Origin: Holacanthus passer
Lineage: Eukaryota > Chordata > Actinopteri > Pomacanthidae
Length of the DNA: 64,000 nt
Direction of reading: 5' to 3'
Assembly (NCBI GenBank): GCA_025331565.1
Contig: JAFREQ010000015.1
Location: 3,596,001 to 3,660,000, forward strand
The notes under the pieces are model-generated. The model ran no database searches and had not been told where the DNA came from. It worked only from the letters and a program-made list of their open reading frames with translations. Within the stretch, counting starts at the first letter, position 1, and every line of letters starts with the position of its first letter. Shown piece after piece: positions 12,701 through 24,328 of the stretch. Position numbers and translations under genes: made by a program.

Positions 12701-12872
12701 GCAGGAGAATTACGTGCAGCCCCTGGTGGCTGTGAAGCTGCTGCTCACCAAGGAGGACTACAACAAGGAGCTGCCGGTGGAGTGCAGGGTAGAGGGCTCT
12801 GACCTCCGCAACAACGACGAGAGGGACAAGTTCCTGGGTCGCGTCACCTTCAGGATCAAGGTGGTCGAGTAA
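9446..12872 (+). CDS. atp1b3: Na+/K+-transporting ATPase subunit beta-3
   Basis: Complete gene. Coding exons are 9446-9557, 10831-10959, 11284-11382, 11504-11697, 11911-11961, 12530-12616 and 12705-12872 (840 nt, 279 aa), all GT-AG with consistent phases. The product is the type II glycoprotein that chaperones the catalytic alpha subunit to the plasma membrane and tunes K+ affinity. A short cytosolic N-terminus includes SWKDSIYNPRTGELLGRT. One membrane helix lies at about residues 39-65 (LILLFYLVFYCFLAGMFAL...). The extracellular domain has six cysteines, in the contexts NEDC, KKAC, SLCS, KPCV, INCT and VECR, matching the three conserved disulfides. NKS and NCT are possible N-glycosylation sites. 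The segment MYFPYYGKK and the ending DKFLGRVTFRIKVVE are hallmarks of the family. Resemblance and the gk5/grk7 neighbourhood favour beta-3 over beta-1 or beta-2. Confidence 0.95.
9681..9733. repeat. GT microsatellite in atp1b3 intron 1
   Basis: (GT)n with a short GCGC interruption, 120 bp downstream of the exon 1 donor. It could form Z-DNA; no function is shown. Confidence 0.95.
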
Positions 12873-13688
12873 GGGAGAAGACCACCGGGTAAAATGAAAA
12901 CCCCAATGCAGAGGCTGCCAACGTTTGCTAAGGATTTATGTTTAAAAATAAAAACCAAAAGGAAGGAAGTGTCAAATACGTCACAAAGACAGATTTTTTT
13001 GTGGGGGATGTGGCCACGTGTTTGATCTAGATTAGCTTGGCTTCCAGTAGAAGAGCCAGATACAGAAATTGAATGTTGCTTTGCTGACATTTCTGACCCT
13101 TCTTTCCTTCATGATTCCTTGCTGACCTCCTCAAAGATCCCCAGAACAAGACACAGGCTCTGCCCCTCCTCTGACCCCATCCATCCTTTCATTCACCTGC
13201 TGCACTGATCATCCCTCACTCAGTTTATTATTATTATGTTTTTAGCATTGATGTGATTAGATAACTTATAGCCATTGCAACCAAGCCATTTGGAGCTGTT
13301 GTGTAATTGCTGATACAACTTTTTTGAAATGTTTTTTTTTTTTTTTAGATCTTTCTGCTGTCAGGAAGAGAGTGTTGTTTTCATCTCTCCAAACTGTATG
13401 AACGACTGTATTATCACTGGTGTCGACAGGATTTTTATCTCGCTGTATAGTTTAATTGAGAAAATAGAACATTTCCAACACATCTCCAGAGTATTCACAT
13501 TATCACATCATAAAGAAATTCATAGGAACGTACCTTGATAATCAAGTATAGCCACTGTATCCCTGTATATGAAATGCCAATTACAAAGTCCCTTTCTACA
13601 TATAAATACATTGTGAACCTTACCATATTTAGGGAATTATAGATAGATCTTTGTGTTGTGGTCTGCGTAGCCACAACCCAGTCTTGTG

Positions 13689-13746
13689 CTGTCTGTCTGT
13701 CTGTCCGTCTGTCTGTCTGCATGTCCGTCTGTCTGTCTGCCCGTCT
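13689..13746. repeat. TCTG tetranucleotide repeat
   Basis: Imperfect (GTCT)n with CCGT and GCAT interruptions, inside the presumed atp1b3 3' UTR. Confidence 0.9.
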
Positions 13747-13863
13747 TCCTGTTTACTCACCTCTCCACTGCAATAGCAAAACATTGTGGGTGAGCCCTCC
13801 AGGACTAGATAAGTTGTCTCGCTCCACCTCGCGAGGGTGCTGCGTATTGATGGTGGCTGAGGC

Positions 13864-13889
13864 GACACACACACACACACACACACACA
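13864..13889. repeat. AC microsatellite
   Basis: About 13 AC units in the presumed atp1b3 3' UTR. Confidence 0.9.
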
Positions 13890-14294
13890 GAAGGTACAGT
13901 GTGAAAACTGCTTTTAAGGCGGAGAGGCACTGGAAAGCGTTGCAAAAATAAAAAGTTCACTGTAACTATGTACTGTATATCTTTACGTGATCTGTATATC
14001 TATCTGGGTCTCAAAGATTGTTTGTTAGTTTTCTCTCTTCTTCAGCCTGTTGATCTGATTGTCTGCCAATCTATTACTCTTCAATGTATATATATACACT
14101 ATCTACCATATTTACTTAATTCACACTGTATTTTTGTCACAAAACACAATGTCTGTGCACTGTAAAGAAATAATTTAAGCAAAGATTTACAGGAAATTAT
14201 CTTATTCAAAGCTATGTTTACACAGTCTTAAAAGGAACCCGCATTTGAAAGAACAACTTGTAACATCTCTTCAGGGTGCCTTAAGACCTGATGA

Positions 14295-14312
14295 AATAAA
14301 TTGTGGAATAAA
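14295..14312 (+). terminator. Candidate polyadenylation signals of atp1b3
   Basis: Two AATAAA hexamers lie 12 bp apart (14295-14300 and 14307-14312), about 1.4 kb after the stop codon. Pyrimidine-rich sequence follows. Confidence 0.55.
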
Positions 14313-14372
14313 AGTGATTTTGAAGAAAAAAAGAGAGATTTTTCTCCTGCATTTCTTCTTTTTGCTCTGCAG

Positions 14373-14530
14373 CTTCGTGTCAGTGGTGGAAGAAGCAATC
14401 AGTTCCTTTACATGAGTAAAAATAATACAAAAGTTATAGTACTAGTTCTGCAGAAATATTTGCCTCAGTGACTGATTTATTATTTATCATACATGACATT
14501 ATTAGATTGATGTTGTGGCAATTACTGAAC
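14373..14530 (+). mobile_element. Fragment of a widespread fish non-autonomous element ('CAGTGGTGGAAGAAG' type)
   Basis: It starts with CAGTGGTGGAAGAAG, then CCTTTAC...GAGTAAAA, and continues to a TTTATTATTTAT...TATTAGATT segment. I recognise this opening as the terminus of an interspersed element common in percomorph genomes. Only the left part is present. A more degraded relative is suggested at 47690-48100. Confidence 0.5.
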
Positions 14531-14767
14531 AGACGATTAAAGTCAGGAGACTGATACAGGAGATGGGTGTCCCATGGCTTTTATTACTCTTACAAGAGGA
14601 CACATCAACCAAACAACAGGAGATGCTGTAGCTGGATGTGTATTGAGCTCTTCTTCAAGGTGTCTTTTATACGTGCATCTGCAAACACCTCGCACACAAT
14701 ACATCAAGTCGTCTAACATGGAGTCACATAGACTATACTTTTACCTATTTGGACCTCAAACACTTAA

Positions 14768-14820
<53 letters not shown>
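14768..14820. repeat. GATA tetranucleotide microsatellite
   Basis: About 13 uninterrupted GATA units, in the convergent intergenic region between atp1b3 and grk7. Confidence 0.97.
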
Positions 14821-17800
14821 CGTTTGAAATGTGATACGAGGCACCAGCCAGACACTGCCAAGCCAAAAAGGTTGGGAACTACTGATTTACTCTTCAAAAA
14901 TGCATTATCTGCAGCTGCTTTTAAGTCTGGTTTGCAGTTAATCTCTGTTTTCGTGGAAAAATCAGTGCTGTGGATGTAAAATAAAATTCCCAGATACACT
15001 AGAAGTTGAATTCAAACTTGTTTGTGTGTTTTACAACCTGAGGGTAGAGAGAGACCAGGCAGATTGACTGAGATTGCTGAGATTGTGGCCTTCAGTCATT
15101 CTCACCATCATTGTAGTACACACCTGCAGCCACACGAGGGAGCCAGAAACATGATGGACAGAGTGAGCTGGGAGTGAGAGTGTGGTTCAAACATGGTGCT
15201 TCAAGGGGACTGAGGAGGTCAGTGAAGCATTTTACAGTCTCCATTACTGGGTTAATGTTGAGATTTTTTTCCTTTTCATCTCCGCCACTAAGGTCATATC
15301 CAATAAACCTGTATCATACTGATACTGATAATTATTTTACACCACCTGTTTATGGCTTACAGTTAATGGTTGTGGAAAGTCAAGTTGTGGCAGGTGTGTG
15401 GATGCTGGTATATTTAACTTTACCTCCAGGTCTAGTTATATTTCTAATTATTGTGATGTTCAGTGAAACACACCCTACAGCCACTGAGTGGATGGTTATA
15501 CCTATAACTTTCCCTACAGAGACAGCATTGGCTGAAGAGGTCACAATCCATCAGGTCAGTGTTAAAACAAGTCTGATCCCACCTGTCTGCTCTAATTTCA
15601 CCTCCATCCATCCATCCATCCATCCATCCATCCATCCAGGCAGCAGCAGCTCCGTTCGTCACTGTCACCAGTGGCCCGTCCTCAGGTCCTGATATGTGAG
15701 ATAATCTCTCGGGGTTTAGCTGCAGCACGTCCTTGAGTTCAAAAGCTGTAAACAAGTGGTGTTGTCGACGAAAGAAAATACCAAACAGATCATTTTCATC
15801 TGTCTCTTTCTTGGATTTGTGGCAAAGTAAATTGGGAAATGTTTTAAGTGTTGGAACTACATAGACATGAAAGTCTGAGTCGGAAATATCTCATAAATGA
15901 CTGCACCCGTGTTTATGTGTTAGTAACTGTTTGCCATGATTATTGTGCATCAGTAGGCTCATTTTGCCCTTTTCAGCACACACAGGCAATGAGCTGATTT
16001 TCAAATGTCTTGTAATGTCATTCGTGCAGCATTCTTTCTAAAAAAAAAATCAAATGTTAAAATGTGGTGAAATCATTTTTTGCCACATTTTGACTTTTTT
16101 TTTTTTTTCTTCTGAGTTTTTCTGGCTGCAGCTTCTGTTTCCTGCTTGGACTCGTCACTTGGCAGTAACATCAAGATGCTTCAGAACCTGAGGGGATTTG
16201 AAGCTGATTTAAGCAAAGAAGGCGCAAGGATAACACTGGTTATCGCCTTATCAGCTAAGAGTTGAACTTGCCAGTTTTGCGGTGGCACAGCCTGGCTGTA
16301 GTCAGCATCCTGAAAGGGATTACTGCAGTTGATATTTTTAGGTTTTACTCCAGAGTCCTCAGAAGCACTTTCTCTGTGGTTATATATAGCCCAGAGAACA
16401 TATGTAACATGGCACAATTTGAGACTTTCTCTGACGCTGCTGTACTCTTAAAGTGTCATAAGCCTCAAGACTGCAAACACATGAACATCCACAATCACAG
16501 AAGAGACACACATTTTAAAAGACATATATTTTAATTCAAATGATTCAAGATTCAAGGAAATTTCTGCTTTACATCTGACATTTCTATAGTAGCAATTCCT
16601 CTCATGTTATATTTACAAGTACATGTGTCATATATATTTATATCATATTAACATCAACTGTAAAAACTCAACTCTGCCCAACATCTGGAAATAATTACCC
16701 TGAGACAAGTAAACAAGAATAACAAGGATTTTCTTTTGAACTAAACCAAGTCTCTATAGCTTAACGACCACAACGGTGGAGTCTTTTTCAGGATCTGGCT
16801 AGTTTGAGTTATTCACACTCATCTCAAACTAAGAAAAGAGCCCTGATGTATCAGTGTTTCAGGGCCGTGAACAGGGCAACCTGCACATTCCTGGCACAGG
16901 AATTTATTGCTGGACTCCTCTACATTCTTCTCCTTCATATGCAGCAATTAACTGTGTTGTTTCTGCACTCATCTCTCTCCCAGCGTCCCGGGACTACAGA
17001 CTCTCCATTTCTCACTAAGTTGAGCCTCATAGCACCAACAGTAGAGGGACTCAGTGAAAAAGTGTTCAGTATTCTTCATTTTCTTACAAATAAATTCTAA
17101 TTTTATATCACTTACATCTTTGCCTTTCTCTCTGTGCATAGATATAGAGTTATTTATATACAATAAATACAATAGCCTTTAACAGTTTATATAAAACTAA
17201 AATATGTAGGATGTAAATGCCATGATCAGCCTTAGTTATGAGGTTGAGGATCACAGCACATAATATTAAAGACTAGAACTATCTCTGACACGGGTGCTTA
17301 AAAAGTACTGTACATTGTAGAAAGAGTGTGACCTAATGATGGTATCAACAAAGGTCTTACGATGGTGGGGGGTGCTATCAAATGCTGCAACTTTTACACA
17401 GTCGACTAGAAGAAACCTGAACAGTTTCATGGTTGGACATTCATTCCAATTGGTTTAAAGCTTAATGTCGAATGCAATGCTCTGCCAGTAAGTCTACTGC
17501 AAGCACTGTTAGAAAATTCATTTCTTAGACAGTTTGGATTTAGACATTTTCTTTATAAATTAATATCGTATTTATTTATATAACTTACTAATTTAACAAT
17601 AGTATCCTTAATAAAAAGATGGTGAAAATTACTTCTAGCAGTCATTTATGTTCAACGTGGCTGCAAGTCTACATCATTAGATACATACATACTGTATATT
17701 TGCAAGAAGCTGTGAACCAGAGAGATGATGCTCAACATACATCATCACATCCTCCATATTTTGCCTTGAAAGCAGTAGATCTCTAAACCATGAGCACCCT

Positions 17801-17962
17801 TACAAGAAAGGGATGGTAGATCTTTCTCAACACAGATGCTCCTGCTCTGCTTTTTTTTTTGCATGACCCATCTCTTACATTAATGTTAATGTGCTTCTGA
17901 CTGAGAAAACAAACAAATCACTGAGTGTTATTACTGGTATATGATGTCAAACATGTGGCTTC
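14821..17962. other. Convergent intergenic region and grk7 3' UTR
   Basis: No coding exon is supported. The minus-strand grk7 3' UTR must lie in the right part. TTTATT words near 17569 (AATAAA on the minus strand) are candidate polyadenylation signals, and an ATTAAA near 16530 would make a longer form. A CCAT repeat sits at 15603-15638. Confidence 0.4.
15603..15638. repeat. CCAT tetranucleotide microsatellite
   Basis: About 9 units of ATCC between atp1b3 and grk7. Confidence 0.95.
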
Positions 17963-20900
17963 TCACAGCAATATACACGTGCCGGACTTCTTTTCGTCAT
18001 CGGGATCTCCTCCGCCCTCTTTCCTGTTGGGATCATTGAGCTCGTCAAACAGTCCAGTGTCAACCATCTCCTGCTGCCACTGAATGGCCACAGCGCCTGT
18101 GCTAAACTCCTTGAAGAATTTGTCGTCCTTGGCGTCAAATTCGATGCCCTTGATCTCGGAGAACTCGGCAATGTCGCCGGTGTCCTTGGCGTAGACGACG
18201 TTGGGCTTGGGCACCCAAGGAGGATCTATCAGCCCGGCCTCCAGACGGGGGAAGTTGATGGTCTTGAACCAGTCGTGCTTCCTGGGATCCTCCATGTTGT
18301 TCCTAATGAGAAGGCAAAGATATACACATTGATCAGTTTTTGATAAATACTGTGTCGGGCTTAGTGAAAATAAGGAAGAAATGGTTTGTTCCCTTATTCC
18401 ACCAGCTCATTTTCAACATGCCAGTAAATATCTACTAAGTTAATATTTTTATGTTTATACGTGGAATGTGGAAGAAACTCTTACTTCATGCCAAGGCGCT
18501 CTTCAATTTTCTTCTTGAGGAACTGCTGGATGATATCCTTGGTGGTAGCATCAAAGCACCTGTGTTCCCACTTGGGTTCCTCGTTGAGAATGCGGCGCTG
18601 TACCTCCTCCTTCTCCACCTTCTCCTTCTTGCTCTCAGGGCCTTTGAAAGGTGTGTAGCCAGCCACCATCTCGTAGATACTGCAGCCCAGGGCCCACCAG
18701 TCCACTGATGTCCTGTATGGAGTTTTGTTCAGAAGCTCAGGGGCCATGTATGCTCCAGTACCAGCCTGGAGGAGAGAGAGAAGGGTGGGGAGGAGAATGA
18801 ATATGAGATACAACCATAAATCCTTTTATCATACATATATTACATTTAAGAAATCATAGTGTGTTTTATATGTTAAGAACCTTTGTGATCTCTACTATTT
18901 TAGCAATGAGTTCTGTGGGTGGAAGCAAAGAATTGACAGACTAAGGACATTTATAGACTTATGTGTAGGTACTGTGACATAAACAATGCAAACAGTGCAT
19001 AACCTTGTTCCTGGACAGGAAGGACAGACTGGTAAAGAAGAGCTTTAAAACTGGGACGCATAACCTGACAAGTGACATTGACAAGTGTTACATAGGTCAG
19101 TTGCCTGTGTTGCTTTCCTCCAGTCTCATCTTCTCTTTCTGTCTCCTGTGTCACTTTGACCTTTCCCTCTCTTTCCTACTCTCTCCCTGCTCCTCTGCTC
19201 CTCTCCCTCTATGATCTCACCAGCAGCCTCAGACCAGGAGCTTAATCCTAATGCTAAGCCTACTACCTGTCAAGAGTCATGTGTGTCTACACACTGACAG
19301 AGTTGTCCAGCCTCTTATATAAAGGCTGGCCATTTCTGGATGCTACAGCCACTGGCAGAAATGCGTAACATCCAGACAGCACGTAGACATGCCGCTTATG
19401 TATAATTAATGCATGCACACCGCAAACTGCTATAGGCCCGAGCACTGCTGCAACGTCCTGAAGAAACCCTGTAGCACAAACCTTTATAGGAGATCCATAT
19501 GTTAGAACGTTAAGTGTTGTATAGCTATTATGAGGACTGCAGGATGCATCATTTTTATAGCCACTTTAATATAGTAACACCTAAAAGACATTTCGCATAA
19601 CCTCAAAGAATTCCTGTTACTGTTTTGCACTGTTTATGGCATTGGACACTGCATCAATTAACAAGCTCTTACAAATATGGCTACTGTTAAAGTCATAAAA
19701 GATTGTAGATTTTTTTTTCTTTTCACATGACAGATTGTGATCACAAAACTACTTTGTGATCTGTCCTTTGCTTTAACAGGACTTAGATGTGCCTGGATTG
19801 GCCTTCAGACTGATAAATGATGATATTGCAACTCTACTGACCAAACTTAAGCACGTTTGCATGCAAAACTTTTTGTCCTAGTACTTACTCCCATGTCACC
19901 TTGCATGCAAATCTATTAAATTCCTGCATTATTTTCAACTTCCCCTTGTGGCTTTCTGTAACACTGTTCTGTTCATCTGACATGTGTATATCTGTTGGTA
20001 ATCTGTTTAACTTAACAAATAAAGAACCTGCACACTCTGGTCAGCTGAAGGGTCAAAACTCTTATACAGGCTACAAAATTAATCTGATCTTAGTCCATGC
20101 AAGGAACAGATCTCATTTTTCAGCCCGGTTGAAGTCACCTTGTTTGTAAACTGACATGTCTAAACATATTCAACATAGGTTTTTACCTGGATCTGTCAAT
20201 CTAATAAGGGACAGACTTGTGTAATGCCCACTAAGAGGATTAGGGGACCAAAGCCAGCCTTGCCTGTACGAGGTTAGCCCAGTCATTTTGGCTGGCTGAA
20301 GAGCATCAGTGGACTGGATAATGAGCTTACTGGACTTTCATGGAACGGAGAGCTTACTCTTTGCTGCTGCAAGTAAGTCCAAAAGAAAGCCTGAAAGGAA
20401 AACCCTCGCAAAATACTTCATCTTTTTTTCAGGTCATCCATAGGTTAGTGTAGGCGAGGTGCACTATACTGTAAGTACTATGAGACAAAAATGGAAGGAA
20501 AAAATATTTGAAAATAATGTTCAGTACACTGTTTCTTCGATTTTTGCATCAGTAATTTTATTTGGTTGTAATTTTATTAGGCTTTTGCCACCACCTGACA
20601 CATTTGATTGATCAGGCCATCATGATGTTCTGTCACTGACAACATTTCCGTTTGCATATTGTTGAGTGATCCTCAGTTCAGTGCAAGAACCCCCCTGTGC
20701 AGTCAAAGTGGTGTAACATCAAGCCGAACTTATCGATGACATGGTATCTGTGTTACTATTTCTCAAGGTAAGAAAAAGAATTGCAGGCCACAGGCTTCGT
20801 GAAGTGTGCTGCACAGAGCTCAGGCAACTCTCTCAAGGTGACGCCTCTACAGAAATAACTAAATCTCTGCTGCCAAGCTGCCGAGGGAAACCTTCTTACT

Positions 20901-23900
20901 TTTATTTACTGCTACTTTTAAGAACACCAGACCTCCAAGGTCTCCAGTATAGCCCCTACACAAAATAGTTGCCTATAAATGGCCAGGCTATAATCTGACT
21001 GCTAAAGGATCAAATGAGTTATATAATGGATTCAGAGACTCTTATTGCACAGATCTTTAAGCAATCCAGTAATCCCTGTCCGGATTTAAAGTAAAAACCC
21101 CACCGAGATTGACAGCCTGTCCAAGAGCCCGAGTCCAGTTTTTACCTTCATCCTCATATCCGGATAAGCGGACATGGACACAGTGGAGATGTAGATGACG
21201 TATCACAGAACTGCTAGTACTCTCTGTTTGTATTTTGTTTCTGTTGCAGTTTGTGTGTGAGTATGTGTGGCCTTAAACTTAGTCCAACCCTGTGGATGAT
21301 GAATTTTGTTGATTTAAAGTTCATTTAAAGTTCAGTAACACATATCGGAATCAGGGGAGGACTCTTGTCGGCCCTTTGGTGTACGGATCTTCAAAGACTT
21401 CGAATAATAGATGAAATGGCCCTTTATCGTTCACTATGATGGAAAATCTTATTAAGGTTTCCATTATCATTGCTGACATCATCCGGCTAGGTTCTCTCAT
21501 GTTAAGAGCATCCTAATGGCTTTGCTCCTAATGGAGTGCAACATGGTGTACTTAGTGCACTTCTTTATTGTGTTGTATTGTTTTATTGTTATCGTGTTGC
21601 AAAGAGAGCGGCATTAGTCATTTCAACCAGAATATCACTGTCGTGAGTGCATGTACTCACCATCTGGGTGACAGTCTTCTCAGGAACAATCTCTATGGCC
21701 AGACCCAAATCTGAAAGTCGGCACTGGCCTTGGCTATCCAGCAGCACGTTCTCCGGCTTCATGTCACGGTATACGATATCCATTTCGTGCAGATGCAGAA
21801 TGCCGGTGGTGATCTGCGCTGTGTAGTGGACGATGCGCTTCATCTCAATGCCCTTGTCTGCACCCTTGCCATCATAGCCTATGTTGTAAATGTGATACTT
21901 GAGATCTCCTCCATTCATCAGGGTCATGACAAGGCACAGGTGGGTCTTGGTGTCATAAGCGTAGCCCAGGTTGACCAGAAACAGGCTGTTAACCTTCTCC
22001 AAGATCTTCTTCTCCAACAGGGCCATCTTCTCACCACCCTTCTTCTTCAGTCGCTTTTTACACAACTTCTTGCAGGCATACATCTGGCCTGTGTTCTTCA
22101 CCTGAACAGCACATACCTGGAGAGAGACAGATTATTTGTTAAAAAGGAGGACATTTTGATAACTAATGTCCACACAGTTCTCTTTTGATTAGCCACAATC
22201 CATTTCCAGAAACAAAGCACGGCCTACTGGTTCCAGGCTGACAGGCTGACCTTTAGGCTGCATTGGAACCATTGTGCTACACTGATCAGAAAACTAAAGT
22301 CTGACTACTACTGGTCCTCTCTTTGAAAATGTAATGGGAATGAAAGTTCCCTTGAGGAAAAATGTAAAAATCAAACAAAATAGATCTGACTTTAAATCAT
22401 CAATCTATGCCATCACATATTTCATGATTTCACTAGTGATATAATCACAAATAATCCCTCTTTTAAACCTGCAGACAGGTATTTGTTTGCTTTGTCTCAT
22501 TTTACAATTTGACAAACAATCAGAGGTGGGACTGAAGGCAAGACAATTGGTTCAAGAGGTCAGTCTAGCTCGACCATTGCCAGCTGTGTCTTTCCATGCC
22601 ATTTGCCACCTGTCTTACTCACATCTACTTCTGGTATCATTCCTTCTCCATAGACAAAGGATCAGGTACGTCCACTGCATTAGACTGCTAAGAAAGTTAC
22701 AATAGCAGTTTCAAAATGATTGTCCAGTATCATGTATCATCATTAATGTTTTTCTTTTGCCTTCACCTTTGTTTAAATCAATACAATATACTGTTAAACA
22801 CATTACTGTAATCATTTCTAGATGTCTTAACCACTCTCTAAATTTGTATCATTCTCTTTATTTCAATAAGTTGCCTTCTTTTTTGTTACATACTTTAGCT
22901 TGTTGCTAGGGGCTTGACTCAGAAAAGAGGTTCCTCAAGGGTTGATTGTGGGTCCTCTGTATATGCATGTGATGCTATCATGCTAAGCTATGACAAGATA
23001 GCAACTCGCCTTTGATTTTCTTCAGACATATCTCATCAAATCTTTTAAATGATTACCACAACAATATATTTAATTCACAAGAACTAATACTGCTATTGTC
23101 TGTCCTTGCAATTACTGCTTGTTCAATATGTTTAATAGAAGTTTGTCTCAGACAACCCTGAAACAGTTCTCAGTAATTTTATATTCCTGGTTGCTGATGT
23201 ATGACTTACATGCTCTACTGTCACCCTCAAGTCTGTATTGAAAAAGAGATCTTGAGCTCATAAAGACATAAAGTCTGTATTTGAATGATCATAGCACTTA
23301 GCTAGTTCTAGCAAAGCAAGATCACTGCTTCCTGCCACAATTTTCTAAAATTCAGGAGGTATGCCTGTATGACACAAGACGCCATGGTCACCTTGAGACA
23401 AGGTAAATCCTCGTGATTATGTAAGGTAGGATTTCTTGTCCTAGAATATCCTTTCTTATGCTTCAAAGCAAATGCACCGCTGTAGCTTAGGGTTTTTCTA
23501 AGAATGGACTGACACTGACACTACACCACTAGGTCTCTAGCACCATCATTACAATTCCAAAAGATGTTGCATTCTTATGATCTCTTTTTGCATGCATTAT
23601 AAGATAAACCTTTATTCGTCCCACAGTGGGGAAATTATACAAAACATGATGGTATAGCCTGGAGAGAGTCCTGCAACTAAAAGTTGTGTTAAAAGATACA
23701 TTATTTGTCATCACACATACAGCATGCTTACCTCACCGAAGCCTCCTTTGCCCAGAGTTCTGAACTCATAGAAGTATTTGTCACTGATGGGCTGTTTCTC
23801 ATATTCTTTCCACTGGAGGAATTTATCAAAGAATGGGCTGCTCTGGTACTCTGTGAAGGGTGCGCCTTTTAGATATTCTCTTACACCTTCCTGGACCTTG

Positions 23901-24328
23901 CCTTTCATTGACTCCTCAAAGTTGGCGTCTGTCACAGCCTTGCATTTGTCAGCGGGCTCCCCAGTAAGAAAGGTCAGGAAGCTCTTGGAGTCAGCTTTGC
24001 AATATGTGTTGATGATCTTTTGGCGGGCCTTGTCTTTTGTTGCACCTTCAGCCAGATCCCAGTCATACAGGTCATCCAGGAAATCAGCAGCAAGCTTAAA
24101 TTCAGCCTTATTTGCCAGGAAATCACGGAAAAATTTTTTGCCAATAGGCTGCCTTTCACAAAGCATTGAAAAGTCCTTGTCAATGGAAGATCGTAGTGCA
24201 GCACATTGCTCGGGCTTGGGGAGTGACAAGCTGCGACGGCGCTTTTTCATCTCCTTGTCATCACCACCCTGGGCTTTTAGGTAGGCCGTGTTGGCCACCA
24301 GGTTATCCAGTCCCCCCATGTCACACAT
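17963..24328 (-). CDS. grk7: G protein-coupled receptor kinase 7 (cone opsin kinase)
   Basis: Complete gene in four exons on the minus strand: 24328-23732, 22116-21661, 18765-18485 and 18302-17963 (1674 nt, 557 aa), the four-exon layout expected for GRK7. The kinase phosphorylates light-activated cone opsins so that arrestin can bind, ending the photoresponse in cone outer segments. The start MCDMGGLDNLVANTAYLKA fits the family N-terminus. RRRS at about residues 30-33 is a PKA consensus equivalent to the regulatory serine near residue 36 of human GRK7. An RH (RGS-homology) region covers roughly 50-175. The glycine loop GKGGFGE is at 193-199, catalytic Lys in YACKK at about 215, YRDMKPEN is the catalytic loop, and SDLGLA is the GRK version of DFG. 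The C-terminal CILL is a CAAX box predicting geranylgeranylation, which separates it from farnesylated GRK1. Fish often have two copies; I cannot say which this is. Confidence 0.95.
18766..21660 (-). other. Large intron 2 of grk7
   Basis: Intron of 2.9 kb between the catalytic-loop exon and the activation-segment exon. I see no embedded gene or clear transposon in it. Confidence 0.6.
23600..23637 (-). mobile_element. 3'-tail fragment of a teleost non-LTR retroelement (copy 2)
   Basis: Near-identical to 2112-2155 (AAGATAAACCTTTATTCGTC then CCACAGTGGGGAAATT). It lies in grk7 intron 1, about 95 bp from the intron's donor end, with its AATAAA-containing orientation sense to grk7. Confidence 0.65.

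Larger units (their letters stand above)
12873..14330 (+). other. atp1b3 3' untranslated region
   Basis: Non-coding sequence following the stop codon, with simple repeats at 13689-13746 and 13864-13889. It ends at paired polyadenylation signals near 14295-14312. Shorter forms could use A-rich AATAAA words near 12946 or 13946. Confidence 0.6.

Noticed and set aside
15174..15692. 172-codon + strand open frame between atp1b3 and grk7
   Set aside because: It ends in a CCAT microsatellite, lacks homology I recognise, and has no good splice or promoter context.
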